Source: Clostridiales bacterium
GTDB taxonomy: Bacteria > Bacillota > Clostridia > Saccharofermentanales > Saccharofermentanaceae
Assembly: GCA_017561715.1 (NCBI GenBank)
Contig: JAFZBN010000009.1
Location: 1-53,120, forward strand
DNA length: 53,120 nt
Direction of reading: 5' to 3'
This document shows, one piece after another, positions 33,816 through 42,810 of the stretch (the stretch's first letter is position 1; every line of letters begins with the position of its first letter). Made by a program: the position numbers and the translations under genes. The notes under the pieces were generated by a model. That model had not been told where the DNA came from. It saw only the letters and a list, made by a program, of their open reading frames with translations, and did no database searches.

Positions 33816-34244
33816 TCAGTCCTCAGTTACAACGATACCCATGCTTCTGGCAGTACCAGCTACCATACGAGCACATGCGTCGATGTCTGCGGCATTTGTA
33901 TCAACGATCTTGATCTCTGCGATCTTTTTGCACTCAGAGAAAGAGATCTTTGCTACTTTGTCCTTGTTCGGCTTACCGGAAGCCTTCTCAATGTTGCAAG
34001 CTTTCTTAAGCAGTACCGGTACCGGCGGAGTCTTTGTAATGAAAGAATAAGAACGGTCAGCGTAAACCGTGATGATTACAGGAATGATGAGACCTGCATC
34101 CTTTGCTGTTCTTTCATTAAACTCTTTGACGAACTGGGCAATGTTAAGTCCATGCTGTCCAAGAGCTGGTCCAACCGGCGGCGCTGGTGTTGCTTTGCCT
34201 GCAGGGATCTGAAGTTTTACGTACCCTACAACTTTTTTAGCCAT
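33816..34244 (-). CDS. rplK: 50S ribosomal protein L11
   Basis: GTPase-centre protein, 142 residues. The N-terminal domain has [20 protein letters not shown] and [16 protein letters not shown]; the C-terminal RNA-binding domain ends [11 protein letters not shown]. The AGGTGG ribosome binding site is well placed. It follows nusG by 93 bases, with no promoter that I can see. Confidence 0.97.
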   Translation of the reverse strand: MAKKVVGYVKLQIPAGKATPAPPVGPALGQHGLNIAQFVKEFNERTAKDAGLIIPVIITVYADRSYSFITKTPPVPVLLKKACNIEKASGKPNKDKVAKISFSECKKIAEIKIVDTNAADIDACARMVAGTARSMGIVVTED

Positions 34245-34337
34245 ATGTGGCCACCTCCCAAATAATTTTCTTGCCGGCCCGTCTTATCCCGGTGCCGATA
34301 TTTCTTTCATCTCCGAAGAGATGTGATAAGCAATTGA

Positions 34338-34874
34338 TTATACTCTTACTACCTGAGCGAAATCGATCTCTACAGGTGTTTCTCTTCCGAACATCGAGAT
34401 ACGTACACGAACCATGTGCTTCTCGAGGTTCATCTCTTCGACAGTTCCTACGCAGTCTCCGAAAGGACCGGAAATGATACGTACGGAATCGCCGACTTCG
34501 TAATCCACGGACGGAACCCAGCTGGATTCGAGTCCCATGAGCGCAAGCTCCTCGTCGGAGAGCGGCTGCGGCTTGTTGGCATTCGGACCTACAAAGCCTG
34601 TTACACCGCGTGTGTTACGAACGATGTACCAGATCTCTTCTGTGTAGACCATCTTGATCAGGACGTAGCCCGGATAACGCTTCTTCTGCGTAACCTTCTT
34701 CTTGCCATCCTTGACTTCGACGCTCTCGTCCATCGGGATGGATACTTCCTGGATCATCTCCTGGAGACCACGGTTCTCGATCACTGCTTCCAGTGTGCTC
34801 TTTACCTTGTTCTCATATCCCGAATAGGTATGTACGACATACCATTTAGCCTCATATGCCTGTTCTTCAGCCAT
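34338..34874 (-). CDS. nusG: Transcription elongation factor NusG
   Basis: Couples RNA polymerase to the ribosome and modulates pausing and termination. 178 residues: NGN domain (KWYVVHTYSGYENKVKSTLE; RYPGYVLIKMVYTEEIWYIV; TRGVTGFVG) and a KOW domain (VRIISGPFGDCVGTVEEMN). Standard position after secE, 27 bases away. Confidence 0.97.
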   Translation of the reverse strand: MAEEQAYEAKWYVVHTYSGYENKVKSTLEAVIENRGLQEMIQEVSIPMDESVEVKDGKKKVTQKKRYPGYVLIKMVYTEEIWYIVRNTRGVTGFVGPNANKPQPLSDEELALMGLESSWVPSVDYEVGDSVRIISGPFGDCVGTVEEMNLEKHMVRVRISMFGRETPVEIDFAQVVRV

Positions 34875-34901
34875 GTCTTACTCCTCGTATATAACGTTGA
34901 C

Positions 34902-35258
34902 TTACGTCTCAGACGGTGTTGTTTCCTCAGACGGTGCACTCTCGCTCTCAGATTCTCCCTCAGACGGAGCCTCTGTGATGGAGACGGATGCATCGGACGC
35001 GTCGGATTCAACTGTTGTAGTAACAGTTGTCTCAACGTTCTGATCATAGAATCCTACTTTTTCAAGGATCCAGCCCGCGCCCTTACTGATCGCAGTCAAA
35101 AGGATCGCGCAGACAACAATAACGACCAGAACTACAGCAGAATTCTGGATCAACTTTTCCTTTGTCGGCCAGATAACTCTCTTGAGCTCCAGACGAACAT
35201 CGTTGAACTTCATTGCTATACGTTTGAAGATGTTCGGTTTCTTCTTCTTGTCAGCCAT
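34902..35258 (-). CDS. secE: SecE translocase subunit with long exported tail
   Basis: Clamp subunit of the SecYEG channel. The amphipathic helix and SecE motif VRLELKRVIWPTKEKLIQNS are followed by a single membrane helix (AVVLVVIVVCAILLTA). Most single-helix SecE proteins end shortly after the helix (60-75 residues in all); this one continues for about 45 residues of Ser, Thr and Glu, 118 in total. With the usual N-in topology the tail faces outward. Between rpmG and nusG, as expected. Confidence 0.95.
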   Translation of the reverse strand: MADKKKKPNIFKRIAMKFNDVRLELKRVIWPTKEKLIQNSAVVLVVIVVCAILLTAISKGAGWILEKVGFYDQNVETTVTTTVESDASDASVSITEAPSEGESESESAPSEETTPSET

Positions 35259-35301
35259 TGGTCATACCCTCAATCTTGTTTCCTTAAAAATCGGAACTAT
35301 A

Positions 35302-35469
35302 TTACTTAGTTTCTTTGTGTACAGTATGCTTATGGCAGAACTTGCAGTACTTCTTCACTTCCAAACGATCCGGGTCGTTCTTCTTATTCTTATATGTCTG
35401 ATAATTTCTCTGCTTGCACTCTTCACAAGCCAGTGTGAGCTTGTCACGTACTCCTGCTTTGGTAGCCAT
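35302..35469 (-). CDS. rpmG: 50S ribosomal protein L33 (zinc-ribbon form)
   Basis: A 55-residue gene: [20 protein letters not shown], ending [15 protein letters not shown]. The two C-x2-C pairs (Cys15/18 and Cys42/45) mark the zinc-binding (C+) form. It has a GGAGGTG ribosome binding site. First gene of the rpmG-secE-nusG-rplK-rplA transcription unit, the common order in Firmicutes. Confidence 0.96.
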   Translation of the reverse strand: MATKAGVRDKLTLACEECKQRNYQTYKNKKNDPDRLEVKKYCKFCHKHTVHKETK

Positions 35470-35564
35470 TTTTCGAACACCTCCAAAATATCTGTGCTTA
35501 TCCGCGTCTTCTCACGCGGTTTTTCGCGCATAAAAAATAGACCTAAACGGCGATAGCAACGGAT

Positions 35565-35593
35565 ATGATACCACAGGGTCAAGCCTGTGTCAA
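35565..35593 (-). promoter_or_regulatory. Promoter of the rpmG-secE-nusG-rplKA operon
   Basis: Minus strand: TTGACA (35588-35593), 17 bases, TATCAT (35565-35570). The leader of about 90 bases includes a CCGCG/CGCGG hairpin (around 35505-35522). It stands 50 bases after hisE, with no convincing terminator between, so read-through from the his operon is possible. Confidence 0.8.
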
Positions 35594-35644
35594 CGAAAAA
35601 TCCGAGTTTCCCGCAAAAAAGTTTTTGCCTGTTTTACGCGGTTT

Positions 35645-35932
35645 TCAGCGCTTCTTCAATTCCTCTTCCACTTCTTCGGGTGTGATGCCCATCTGAGCCA
35701 TCATGACCAGTGCGTGGTAGTAAAGATCTGCCAGTTCGAGGACCGTATTCTCCTTGTCGCCGCGGGATGCGGAAATGATCGCCTCGATAGCTTCTTCGCC
35801 GACTTTTTTGCCGATCTTCTCGATGCCTTTGTCAAACAGGTAGTTGGTGTAGGAACCGTCTACCGGATTTGCTTTTCTGTCCAGGATCAGGTTGTAAAGA
35901 TCCTTGCTTACGTTTGTGCTGTTTGAATCCAT
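35645..35932 (-). CDS. hisE: Phosphoribosyl-ATP pyrophosphatase
   Basis: Second step of histidine synthesis: hydrolyses PR-ATP to PR-AMP. 95 residues with the MazG-like motif SYTNYLFDKGIEKIGKKVGE, EEAIEAIISASRG and the Mg-binding LELADLYYHALVMMAQ. The start is placed at 35932 (MDSNSTNVSK), after GAAAGGAC; the longer frame overlaps hisFI without family support. Unlike in many bacteria it is not fused to HisI; HisI is fused to HisF instead. Last gene of the his operon. Confidence 0.95.
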   Translation of the reverse strand: MDSNSTNVSKDLYNLILDRKANPVDGSYTNYLFDKGIEKIGKKVGEEAIEAIISASRGDKENTVLELADLYYHALVMMAQMGITPEEVEEELKKR

Positions 35933-35948
35933 TTTCTTATGTCCTTTC

Positions 35949-37124
35949 TTATATATCCAACTCTGTAAAGAAGCAGGTGTGGTTGCCGGTATGGCACGCA
36001 GCTCCATCCTGATCCACGTAGAATAACAGGGTATCACGGTCGCAGTCAAGGAATGCTCTCTTCACATGCTGGAAATGACCGGATGTCTCTCCCTTGATCC
36101 ACAGGGAATTTCGAGATCTGCTGTGATAGCACATCAGCTTGCTCTCCATGGTCTTTTCCAGAGACTCATAGTCCATATAGGCCATCATGAGGACATCTTT
36201 TGTAGAGTCCTCGACAACGATCGCCGGGACCAGACCGAGCTTATCTTTCTTAAGAGACTGCCAGAGCTTTAATGCCGGACTGAGTTTTCTTACCGGAATA
36301 CCACGTCCCGCGAGATAATCCTTCAGATCTTCGATCTTGATCTCGCCGAAGTGGAAGAGGCTCGCGGCAAGGACCGCGTCTGCGCCGCCGTCGATGATCC
36401 CGTCATAGAAATCTTCCATCTTTCCGGCACCGCCGCTGGCAATGACCGGGATCGAAACGGCATCCGCGATCATGCGGGTGATGACGTTATCAAAGCCGCT
36501 CTTTGTGCCGTCACGGTCGAGGCTGGTCAGAAGGATCTCACCTGCGCCGAGTTCTTCGACTTTCTTCGCCCACTCAAGAGCATCCAGGCCTGTCGCCTTG
36601 GTGCCGCCGGCAACGACGACTTCATAGCCGCTCGGGAATTTACTGTTATCTTCTTCACTGGCATTTTCGTCGATGCCCTTAAAGTCGGCATCGGTGCCCG
36701 CGATACGGATCTGTCCGCCTTTTCTTCCGCGAACGTCGATGGCAACGACGACGCACTGGGAACCGAATCTTTCGCTGGCACGGCGTACCAGCTCCGGATC
36801 TTTCACGGCAGCGGAATTCAGGGAGATCTTGTCCGCGCCTGCGTTTAAGATCTCGCGGATATCTTCCAGAGAGCGGATGCCTCCGCCTACGGTAAACGGA
36901 ATAAAGACCTGCTCGGCAACGCTTTTGACCATATCGACCACGGTGCCTCTGCCTTCTACCGTCGCAGAGATATCGAGGAATACCAGTTCGTCCGCACCTG
37001 CCTGATTATAGGCTTTGGCACATTCGACCGGATCGCCTGCGTCACGAAGCGCGATAAAGTTGGTGCCCTTTACGACACGACCGTTCTTTACGTCCAGACA
37101 CGGAATGATTCTTTTACTGAGCAT
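35949..37124 (-). CDS. hisF: Fused HisF-HisI: IGP synthase cyclase and PR-AMP cyclohydrolase
   Basis: 391 residues in two enzymes. Residues 1-285 are HisF, the TIM-barrel cyclase that with HisH makes imidazole glycerol phosphate and AICAR; catalytic Asp11 ([13 protein letters not shown]) and Asp130 (VVAIDVRG) are present. Around residues 138-168 there is an insertion of about 20 residues not usual for HisF. Residues 295-391 are HisI, with [29 protein letters not shown] and the zinc Cys of ACHTG and HTCFF. The open frame runs through without a stop, so this is a true fusion. The usual HisI partner is HisE; a HisF partner is uncommon. Confidence 0.95.
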   Translation of the reverse strand: MLSKRIIPCLDVKNGRVVKGTNFIALRDAGDPVECAKAYNQAGADELVFLDISATVEGRGTVVDMVKSVAEQVFIPFTVGGGIRSLEDIREILNAGADKISLNSAAVKDPELVRRASERFGSQCVVVAIDVRGRKGGQIRIAGTDADFKGIDENASEEDNSKFPSGYEVVVAGGTKATGLDALEWAKKVEELGAGEILLTSLDRDGTKSGFDNVITRMIADAVSIPVIASGGAGKMEDFYDGIIDGGADAVLAASLFHFGEIKIEDLKDYLAGRGIPVRKLSPALKLWQSLKKDKLGLVPAIVVEDSTKDVLMMAYMDYESLEKTMESKLMCYHSRSRNSLWIKGETSGHFQHVKRAFLDCDRDTLLFYVDQDGAACHTGNHTCFFTELDI

Positions 37125-37149
37125 AAGTCCCCATCCTTTCCTTTTTCAG

Positions 37150-37758
37150 TTACTCTCTTGTCTGCTTTGCCCAGCGGTTCAAGATCGCAAGACCCGCTTC
37201 ACCGCTCTTTTCCGGGTGGAACTGGCAGGCAAACACATTATCTCTTCTGACGCTGCAGCAGTATTCAATACCGTAGTTCACGGTCGCCGCGACGTCTTCT
37301 TGCCTTTCCGGTACACAGTAATAAGAGTGTACGAAGTAAACATACTCCTTATTCGGAAGGATCTCGTTTTTCGAATTCAGTTCGTTCCATCCGATCTGCG
37401 GGATCTTAAGTCCCATGTCCGAAGGGAACTTCACGACCTTACCCGGGAGGACCGAAAGTCCTTTAACCGGCTCGCCGCCGAAAGATTCTTCGGACGTATC
37501 GAAAAGCATCTGCATGCCGAGACAGATGCCGAGGAACGGCTTCCCTGTCGCGACATACTCGTGAACGACTTTATCGAGTCCCTTGGATGTCAGGGATTCC
37601 ATCGCCGCGCCGATCGCGCCGACGCCCGGAAGAACAACACCGTCCGCGTCCATGACGCGGGCGGGGTCGTTGGTGATTTCACTATCGTAACCTAAGAAGG
37701 CCAGTGCTTTTTGCACGGAACCTAAGTTACCCATTCCATAATCGATAATGGCGATCAT
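37150..37758 (-). CDS. hisH: Imidazole glycerol phosphate synthase, glutaminase subunit
   Basis: Class I glutamine amidotransferase that feeds ammonia to HisF. 202 residues from MIAIIDYGMGNLGSV; nucleophile Cys in LGICLGMQMLFD, and the His/Glu pair in QFHPEKSG. The ATG overlaps the purC stop by four bases. It is placed directly before hisFI, as expected for a two-subunit complex. Confidence 0.97.
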   Translation of the reverse strand: MIAIIDYGMGNLGSVQKALAFLGYDSEITNDPARVMDADGVVLPGVGAIGAAMESLTSKGLDKVVHEYVATGKPFLGICLGMQMLFDTSEESFGGEPVKGLSVLPGKVVKFPSDMGLKIPQIGWNELNSKNEILPNKEYVYFVHSYYCVPERQEDVAATVNYGIEYCCSVRRDNVFACQFHPEKSGEAGLAILNRWAKQTRE

Positions 37759-38642
37759 GCAAGTTCCTTTCCTGTCAGCAGGCGATAGCACTCTCTGTAC
37801 TTCTCGGCTGTCTTGTTGATGATCTCCTCCGGAAGTGTCGGAGCCGGATAGGTCTTATCCCAGTCCAGTGTCTCCAGCCACTCACGCAGATACTGCTTGT
37901 CGAAGCTCTTCTGTGCACGGCCCGGCTCGTAATCGGAAAGATCCCAGAAACGGGAGGAGTCAGGAGTGAACATCTCATCGGCAACAACGAGTTTTCCGTC
38001 GATCTTACCGAACTCGAACTTGGTGTCGGCAAGGATCAATCCGCGTGTGAGCGCGTACTCGGAAACCTTTGTATAGAGAGCGAGAGCTGCGTCCTTCAGT
38101 GCTTTTGCATCTTCTTCACCGAGAAGATCGACGAGCTGTTCGTATGTGATGTTGATGTCGTGGCCTTCGTCAGCCTTTGTGGACGGAGTGAAAAGCGGCT
38201 CAGGAAGCTTGTCGCCCTGCTTTAAGCCCTCCGGCATCTTCATGCCGCCGACGGTGCCGTTTGCCTTGTACTCCTTAAGAGCGGAACCCTCGAGGTAACC
38301 TCTGACGATGCACTCCGCCGGGAGCATATTTACCTTCTTGACCAGCATGGAGCGGCCGCGCAGTTCTTCTTCGTACTTATCCAGACCCATCGGGTATTCC
38401 TTCGGGTCAGTGGTGATGACATGGTTCGGGATGACGTCCTTTGTAAAATCGAACCAGAATGCGGAGATCGAGCTTAAGACCTTGCCCTTATCCGGGATGC
38501 ACTCGTCGAATACGACGTCAAACGCGGAGATGCGGTCGGTAACGACCATCAGGAGAGAATCTCCCAGATCGTAAACGTTTCTGACCTTACCTTTGACGAA
38601 TACCGGTAAATCGATAAAATCTGTGTCTCTTAATGTTGCCAT
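37755..38642 (-). CDS. purC: SAICAR synthase
   Basis: Purine-pathway ligase joining CAIR and aspartate. 295 residues, the longer (about 290-300) class: VRNVYDLGDSLLMVVTDRIS, the substrate loop AECIVRGYLEGSALKEY, GLILADTKFEFG and VADEMFTPDSSRFW. Its presence between histidine genes, with a four-base overlap with hisH, makes it a member of the his operon. The pathways meet at AICAR. Confidence 0.97.
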   Translation of the reverse strand: MATLRDTDFIDLPVFVKGKVRNVYDLGDSLLMVVTDRISAFDVVFDECIPDKGKVLSSISAFWFDFTKDVIPNHVITTDPKEYPMGLDKYEEELRGRSMLVKKVNMLPAECIVRGYLEGSALKEYKANGTVGGMKMPEGLKQGDKLPEPLFTPSTKADEGHDINITYEQLVDLLGEEDAKALKDAALALYTKVSEYALTRGLILADTKFEFGKIDGKLVVADEMFTPDSSRFWDLSDYEPGRAQKSFDKQYLREWLETLDWDKTYPAPTLPEEIINKTAEKYRECYRLLTGKELA

Positions 38643-38699
38643 GATTATATCCTCACTTTATATAAGATACTTAGTTGTTCCGGGCGGCGCGCCGTCCTC

Positions 38700-39110
38700 T
38701 TATTCGTCCTCGCCTTTGATCTCCCCGAGGACTTCCATGTTGTCGAACTCATCGACGAACATGCTGACTTCTTTTTCGATGCCCGTTGCCACGATACCGA
38801 CGATCAGGTCGAGCGCGATACCGTCATCCGTCATCTCCGCGTAGCAGCGGAGTACCGCGATCTCGGCAGGACGAAGTTCGATCCGGGACTCACCGTCCAC
38901 GGTCAGATCCTTTTCGTTGGACGACAGAAGATCGCAGATGTCCTGACCTTTGTCGTTGAGCCACTTGATGCGCTCGTGAAGCTCGACCGTTCTTTTGATG
39001 AACTCCATCTCGTCACGAGCCTGCGTTAAGACTGTGACTTCTTCGTCGAGGATCTTCGTTTGGACCTCCCATGCCTCAAAGTCTTCGTTATACGGGTACT
39101 TTTCGAGCAT
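38700..39110 (-). CDS. Unknown 136-residue protein in the his operon
   Basis: 136 residues, strongly acidic, no signal peptide or membrane helix. The first 80 residues are predicted mostly helical (heptad-like pattern around TQARDEMEFIKRTVELHERI); the second half (IELRPAEIAVLRCYAEMTDD, LIVGIVATGIEKEVSMFVDE) may be a small alpha/beta domain. I recognise no family. It starts two bases after the hisB stop and lies 57 bases before purC, so it must be translated with the histidine enzymes. Its coding quality (codon use, spacing) looks genuine. A regulatory or scaffolding role in the pathway is only a guess. Confidence 0.82.
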   Translation of the reverse strand: MLEKYPYNEDFEAWEVQTKILDEEVTVLTQARDEMEFIKRTVELHERIKWLNDKGQDICDLLSSNEKDLTVDGESRIELRPAEIAVLRCYAEMTDDGIALDLIVGIVATGIEKEVSMFVDEFDNMEVLGEIKGEDE

Positions 39111-39112
39111 GC

Positions 39113-39703
39113 TCAGAGTACTCCCTTCGTCGAAGGGATCTGGTCCTTGAACTTCTCATCGATATCGACCGCGATACGAAGAGCTCTCGCGAATGCCTTG
39201 AACATCGCTTCGATCTTGTGGTGGTCGTTCGCGCCGTATTCGCACTTGATGTGCAGTGTCAGTCCGGCATTAAAGGATACCGCGCGGAAGAATTCTTCTA
39301 CGAGCTCGGTCGCGAATTCACCGACATACTCACCGCCGAATTCCGCCTGGAGTACCAGGAATGGTCTGCCGGAGATATCCAGCGAGCACTGGGCCAGCGC
39401 CTCGTCCATCGGGATGGAGGCAAAGCCGTAGCGGTTGATGCCGCGCTTCTCGCCGAGAGCGTCCGCGAGCATCTTGCCGATGACGATACCGATGTCCTCG
39501 GTCGTGTGATGTCCGTCCACGTTCAGGTCACCATCGCAGCGGATGCTAAGATCCATGCCGCTGTGACGCGCCAGAAGATCGAGCATGTGGTCAAGAAAAC
39601 CGATACCGGTCGCAATATCACTTACGCCCTTACCATCGAGCTCCAGAGAACCCTTGATCTTCGTCTCTTTCGTGTTTCTTTCCTGTGACGCGTTTCTACT
39701 CAT
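39113..39703 (-). CDS. hisB: Imidazoleglycerol-phosphate dehydratase
   Basis: Sixth step of histidine synthesis. 196 residues, monofunctional (no HisN phosphatase domain). Metal-binding repeats DGHHTTEDIGIVIG and NDHHKIEAMFKAFARAL are both present, with DLSIRCDGDLNVDG. The stop is followed after two bases by the unknown 136-residue gene; the start directly follows the hisC stop. Confidence 0.97.
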   Translation of the reverse strand: MSRNASQERNTKETKIKGSLELDGKGVSDIATGIGFLDHMLDLLARHSGMDLSIRCDGDLNVDGHHTTEDIGIVIGKMLADALGEKRGINRYGFASIPMDEALAQCSLDISGRPFLVLQAEFGGEYVGEFATELVEEFFRAVSFNAGLTLHIKCEYGANDHHKIEAMFKAFARALRIAVDIDEKFKDQIPSTKGVL

Positions 39704-40783
39704 TTAGTTTCCTCCCGCGATCTCGTCGACCGCCTTAAGTAATGCATCCATCTCCTCATCCGTTCCGATCGTGATGCGGAGATATTCGCTGATCCTCGGC
39801 TTATTGAAATACCTTACCAGTATACCTTTCTCACGCAGTTTTGTGTAGATGGCTTCTGCCGGAGCCGCCTTCGGTGAAGCGAAAAGGAAGTTCGTCTTCG
39901 ACTCGGATACGATCCAGCCTCTCTTTTTCAGTTCCTCGGCGATACGGTCTCTTGTGGCGCAGATCTTACTGACATTATTCGTGACCCACGCGTCGTCCGC
40001 GATCGCCGTCGCCGCGATGCCCTGGGCAATTCGGTCAACCGGATAGGAGTTAAAGGAATCTCTAATACGGCAGAGTCCCTCGATCAGCTCCGGATCGCCT
40101 ACCGCGAATCCGAGACGAAGTCCCGCCAGAGAGTGCGACTTACTGAGAGTGCCCGTGACCAGAAGGTTTTTATACTTCGGAAGAAGTGTTCTTGCCGTCA
40201 CTCCTGAAAATGCCGCGTAGGCTTCGTCGACGAGTACGACATGATCCGGATTCGCCTTTAAGATCTTTTCGACATCCGAAAGGTCCATAAGAAGCGATGT
40301 CGGAGCGTTCGGGTTGGCAAAAGCGACTCCGCCGCCGTTTCCTTCGCAAAAAGCACCGACATCGATACTGAAGTCATCCTTTAAGGGGATCTTTTGGATC
40401 GGAATGTTATAAAGCTCCGCGTATACCGGATAGAAGCTGTAGGAGATATCCGGGATCAGAAGCGGAGAAGCGTCTTTTCCAGATTCAAAAAACGCCTGAA
40501 AAGAAAATGCCAGGACTTCGTCGGAACCGTTTCCGCAGAAGACCTGTTCAGGTGCAACTCCCAGTACTTTTGCCAGTTCTTCACGAACGATCAGAGAACT
40601 GGTCTCCGGGTATCTGGCAAGATCTAAGATGTTTACGTCCTCCAGTACTTTTCGCACATTCGGAGATGCCGGATACGGATTCTCGTTCGTGTTCAGTTTA
40701 ATGATCTTCTGCCCCGGCTTCGGCTGTTCGCCGGCCACATAGGGCTCGATGTTTCTCGTTTTCTCATTCCAGAAACGGCTCAT
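39704..40783 (-). CDS. hisC: Histidinol-phosphate aminotransferase
   Basis: PLP enzyme converting imidazole acetol phosphate to histidinol phosphate. 359 residues with LNTNENPYPASPNV, the PLP phosphate region CGNGSDEVLAF, and the Schiff-base Lys in GTLSKSHSLAGLRLGFA; the substrate Arg is in EYLRITIGT. It starts after a 69-base gap from hisD that holds a strong intercistronic hairpin. No gene for the phosphatase HisN or HisJ is seen in the window. Confidence 0.96.
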   Translation of the reverse strand: MSRFWNEKTRNIEPYVAGEQPKPGQKIIKLNTNENPYPASPNVRKVLEDVNILDLARYPETSSLIVREELAKVLGVAPEQVFCGNGSDEVLAFSFQAFFESGKDASPLLIPDISYSFYPVYAELYNIPIQKIPLKDDFSIDVGAFCEGNGGGVAFANPNAPTSLLMDLSDVEKILKANPDHVVLVDEAYAAFSGVTARTLLPKYKNLLVTGTLSKSHSLAGLRLGFAVGDPELIEGLCRIRDSFNSYPVDRIAQGIAATAIADDAWVTNNVSKICATRDRIAEELKKRGWIVSESKTNFLFASPKAAPAEAIYTKLREKGILVRYFNKPRISEYLRITIGTDEEMDALLKAVDEIAGGN

Positions 40784-40816
40784 GGTTTCTTTTCCTCATT
40801 TCTATATGTGGTGCGC

Positions 40817-40843
40817 GCGGGCAGCCGTCAAACGGTCACCCGC
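40817..40843 (-). other. Intercistronic hairpin between hisD and hisC
   Basis: GCGGG/CCCGC outer and CCGT/ACGG inner stems with a short loop, no U-tract. It probably shapes mRNA stability or relative expression within the operon. Confidence 0.6.
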
Positions 40844-40852
40844 GGCACTTTC

Positions 40853-42151
40853 TTATTCTTCGAATCTTACGCGGATCGCACTGGCGTGACACTCGAGGCC
40901 CTCGGCGTCAGCAAATGCGGCTACGTCCTTATAGCAGTCACGGAGCGATTCTTCGTTATAGCGCAGCACGGAGATCTTTTTGAAGAAGTCGCCTGTGTTG
41001 AGCGGCGAGAAGAATCTTGCGGTACCGGACGTCGGAAGCGTGTGGTTCGGACCTGCGAAATAGTCGCCCAGCGGCTCCGGTGTGTAGTTTCCTACGAAGA
41101 TCGCGCCGGCGTTGTTGATACGGCCGATATAGTTGTCCGGATCTTCCACACAGAGTTCAAGGTGCTCAGGAGCGAGCTCTTCACTGAAGGCCAAAGCCGC
41201 TTCCATATCGTCGACGACAAGGATCGCGCAGTAAGTGTCCAGGGACTTTGCGAGGATCTCTTTTCGGAGGCTCTTTTCCGAACGACGGTCGATCGCCTCA
41301 TATACGGCATCCGCCAGTTTCTCACTCGTGGTAAGAAGGATCGCGGAAGCGAGTACATCGTGCTCTGCCTGCGAAAGGAAGTCTGCGGCTACGAACTCCG
41401 GAACGGCGGAATCGTCGGCGATGATCAGGATCTCACTCGGACCTGCGAACATATCGATGTCGACCTGGCCGAATACCAGGCGCTTTGCGGTATTTACATA
41501 GATGTTGCCCGGGCCGCAGATCTTATCGACACGCGGGATGGATTCTGTACCATAAGCCATCGCGCCGACTGCCTGGGAACCGCCGACCTTGTAGATCTCG
41601 GTCGCACCTGCGATGCTTGCTGCGGCCAGGATGACCGGAGCGATCGTTCCGTCCGCGCGCGGCGGTGTGCAAAGAACAATACGCGGGCAGCCCGCTGCTC
41701 TTGCCGGGATAACATTCATGAGGACCGTAGACGGAAGCGGAGCCGTGCCGCCCGGTACATAGATACCGGCAACGGAGATCGGGCGAACACGCATGCCGAT
41801 CTCGGCGCCCTTTGCGACATCCATCTTAAAGCCGGTCTCGACCTGTCTCTCGTGGAAGGCCAGGATATTGGCAGCGGCTTTCTTAATGACTTCGACCAGA
41901 TTCGGATCGAGAGATGCGATCGCGTCGGCGATCTCCTGATCGGTGACTCTGACATTACTTGCATCAATGTCCGCCTTGTCGAATTTCTTGGTGTATTTAA
42001 ATACGGCAGCGTCGCCGTTCTTCTTGATGTCGTCGAGAACATCGTTTACGACGTCGATGATAGGGCCGAGCTCCATCTTGCCGCGCATGCCGAGTTCTTC
42101 ACAGATCTTCTTTAATTCTCCCTGCGGAGCCTTTATCTTTTTACACTTCAT
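40853..42151 (-). CDS. hisD: Histidinol dehydrogenase
   Basis: Zinc enzyme for the last two oxidations to histidine. 432 residues: [54 protein letters not shown], and [12 protein letters not shown]; the catalytic His pair is in [11 protein letters not shown] and the later LAPEHLELC. Its ATG overlaps the hisG stop by four bases. Confidence 0.97.
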   Translation of the reverse strand: MKCKKIKAPQGELKKICEELGMRGKMELGPIIDVVNDVLDDIKKNGDAAVFKYTKKFDKADIDASNVRVTDQEIADAIASLDPNLVEVIKKAAANILAFHERQVETGFKMDVAKGAEIGMRVRPISVAGIYVPGGTAPLPSTVLMNVIPARAAGCPRIVLCTPPRADGTIAPVILAAASIAGATEIYKVGGSQAVGAMAYGTESIPRVDKICGPGNIYVNTAKRLVFGQVDIDMFAGPSEILIIADDSAVPEFVAADFLSQAEHDVLASAILLTTSEKLADAVYEAIDRRSEKSLRKEILAKSLDTYCAILVVDDMEAALAFSEELAPEHLELCVEDPDNYIGRINNAGAIFVGNYTPEPLGDYFAGPNHTLPTSGTARFFSPLNTGDFFKKISVLRYNEESLRDCYKDVAAFADAEGLECHASAIRVRFEE

Positions 42152-42810
42152 TTTGCTTCCTCTTTCTTCTTCTCATTTAAGATCGCGACCTGTTTTCTCA
42201 ATGCGTCGAGCATCGGAACGATCTCGGATTCTTTCATCTTCATGGATACGCGGTTAACGACCACGCGGGCGCTGATGTCGGCAACGACTTCGAGAACGTC
42301 GAGTCCGTTCTCCTTAAGCGTACGTCCGGATTCAACGATATCGACGATGACTTCCGAAAGACCGATCAGCGGAGCGAGCTCTACGGAGCCGTTGAGCTTG
42401 ATGATCTCAACGCTCTCCTTCTTTGTTCCCTCGAAGTAAGCACGTGTGATGTTCGGATACTTCGAAGCAACACGCTTATTCGGGATCTGGTCGAGCTTGT
42501 CCTTCAGAGAGACCGGACCGCATACGCACATTCTGCATGCGCCGAAACCCAGGTCGATGACCTCATAGAGATTTCTTCCTTCTTCGAGGAGGGTGTCCTT
42601 ACCGACCACGCCGATATCCGCGGCACCGTACTCGACATATGTCGGAACGTCTGACGGCTTTGCCATGATGAAACGAAGACCTGTCTTTTCATCTTCCAGG
42701 ATCAGTTTTCTACTCTCCTCACGACCGGCGGAAACATCATATCCCGCAGCCTCGAGAAGATCCAGTGCTTTTTGCGCCAGACGGCCTTTCGATAAAGCGA
42801 TCGTAATCAT
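42148..42810 (-). CDS. hisG: ATP phosphoribosyltransferase, short form
   Basis: First step of histidine synthesis, from ATP and PRPP. 220 residues, the short form that lacks the regulatory ACT-like domain and needs His[21 protein letters not shown] at the start, and the PRPP loop region [18 protein letters not shown]. It overlaps hisZ upstream and hisD downstream by four bases each. Confidence 0.97.
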   Translation of the reverse strand: MITIALSKGRLAQKALDLLEAAGYDVSAGREESRKLILEDEKTGLRFIMAKPSDVPTYVEYGAADIGVVGKDTLLEEGRNLYEVIDLGFGACRMCVCGPVSLKDKLDQIPNKRVASKYPNITRAYFEGTKKESVEIIKLNGSVELAPLIGLSEVIVDIVESGRTLKENGLDVLEVVADISARVVVNRVSMKMKESEIVPMLDALRKQVAILNEKKKEEAK

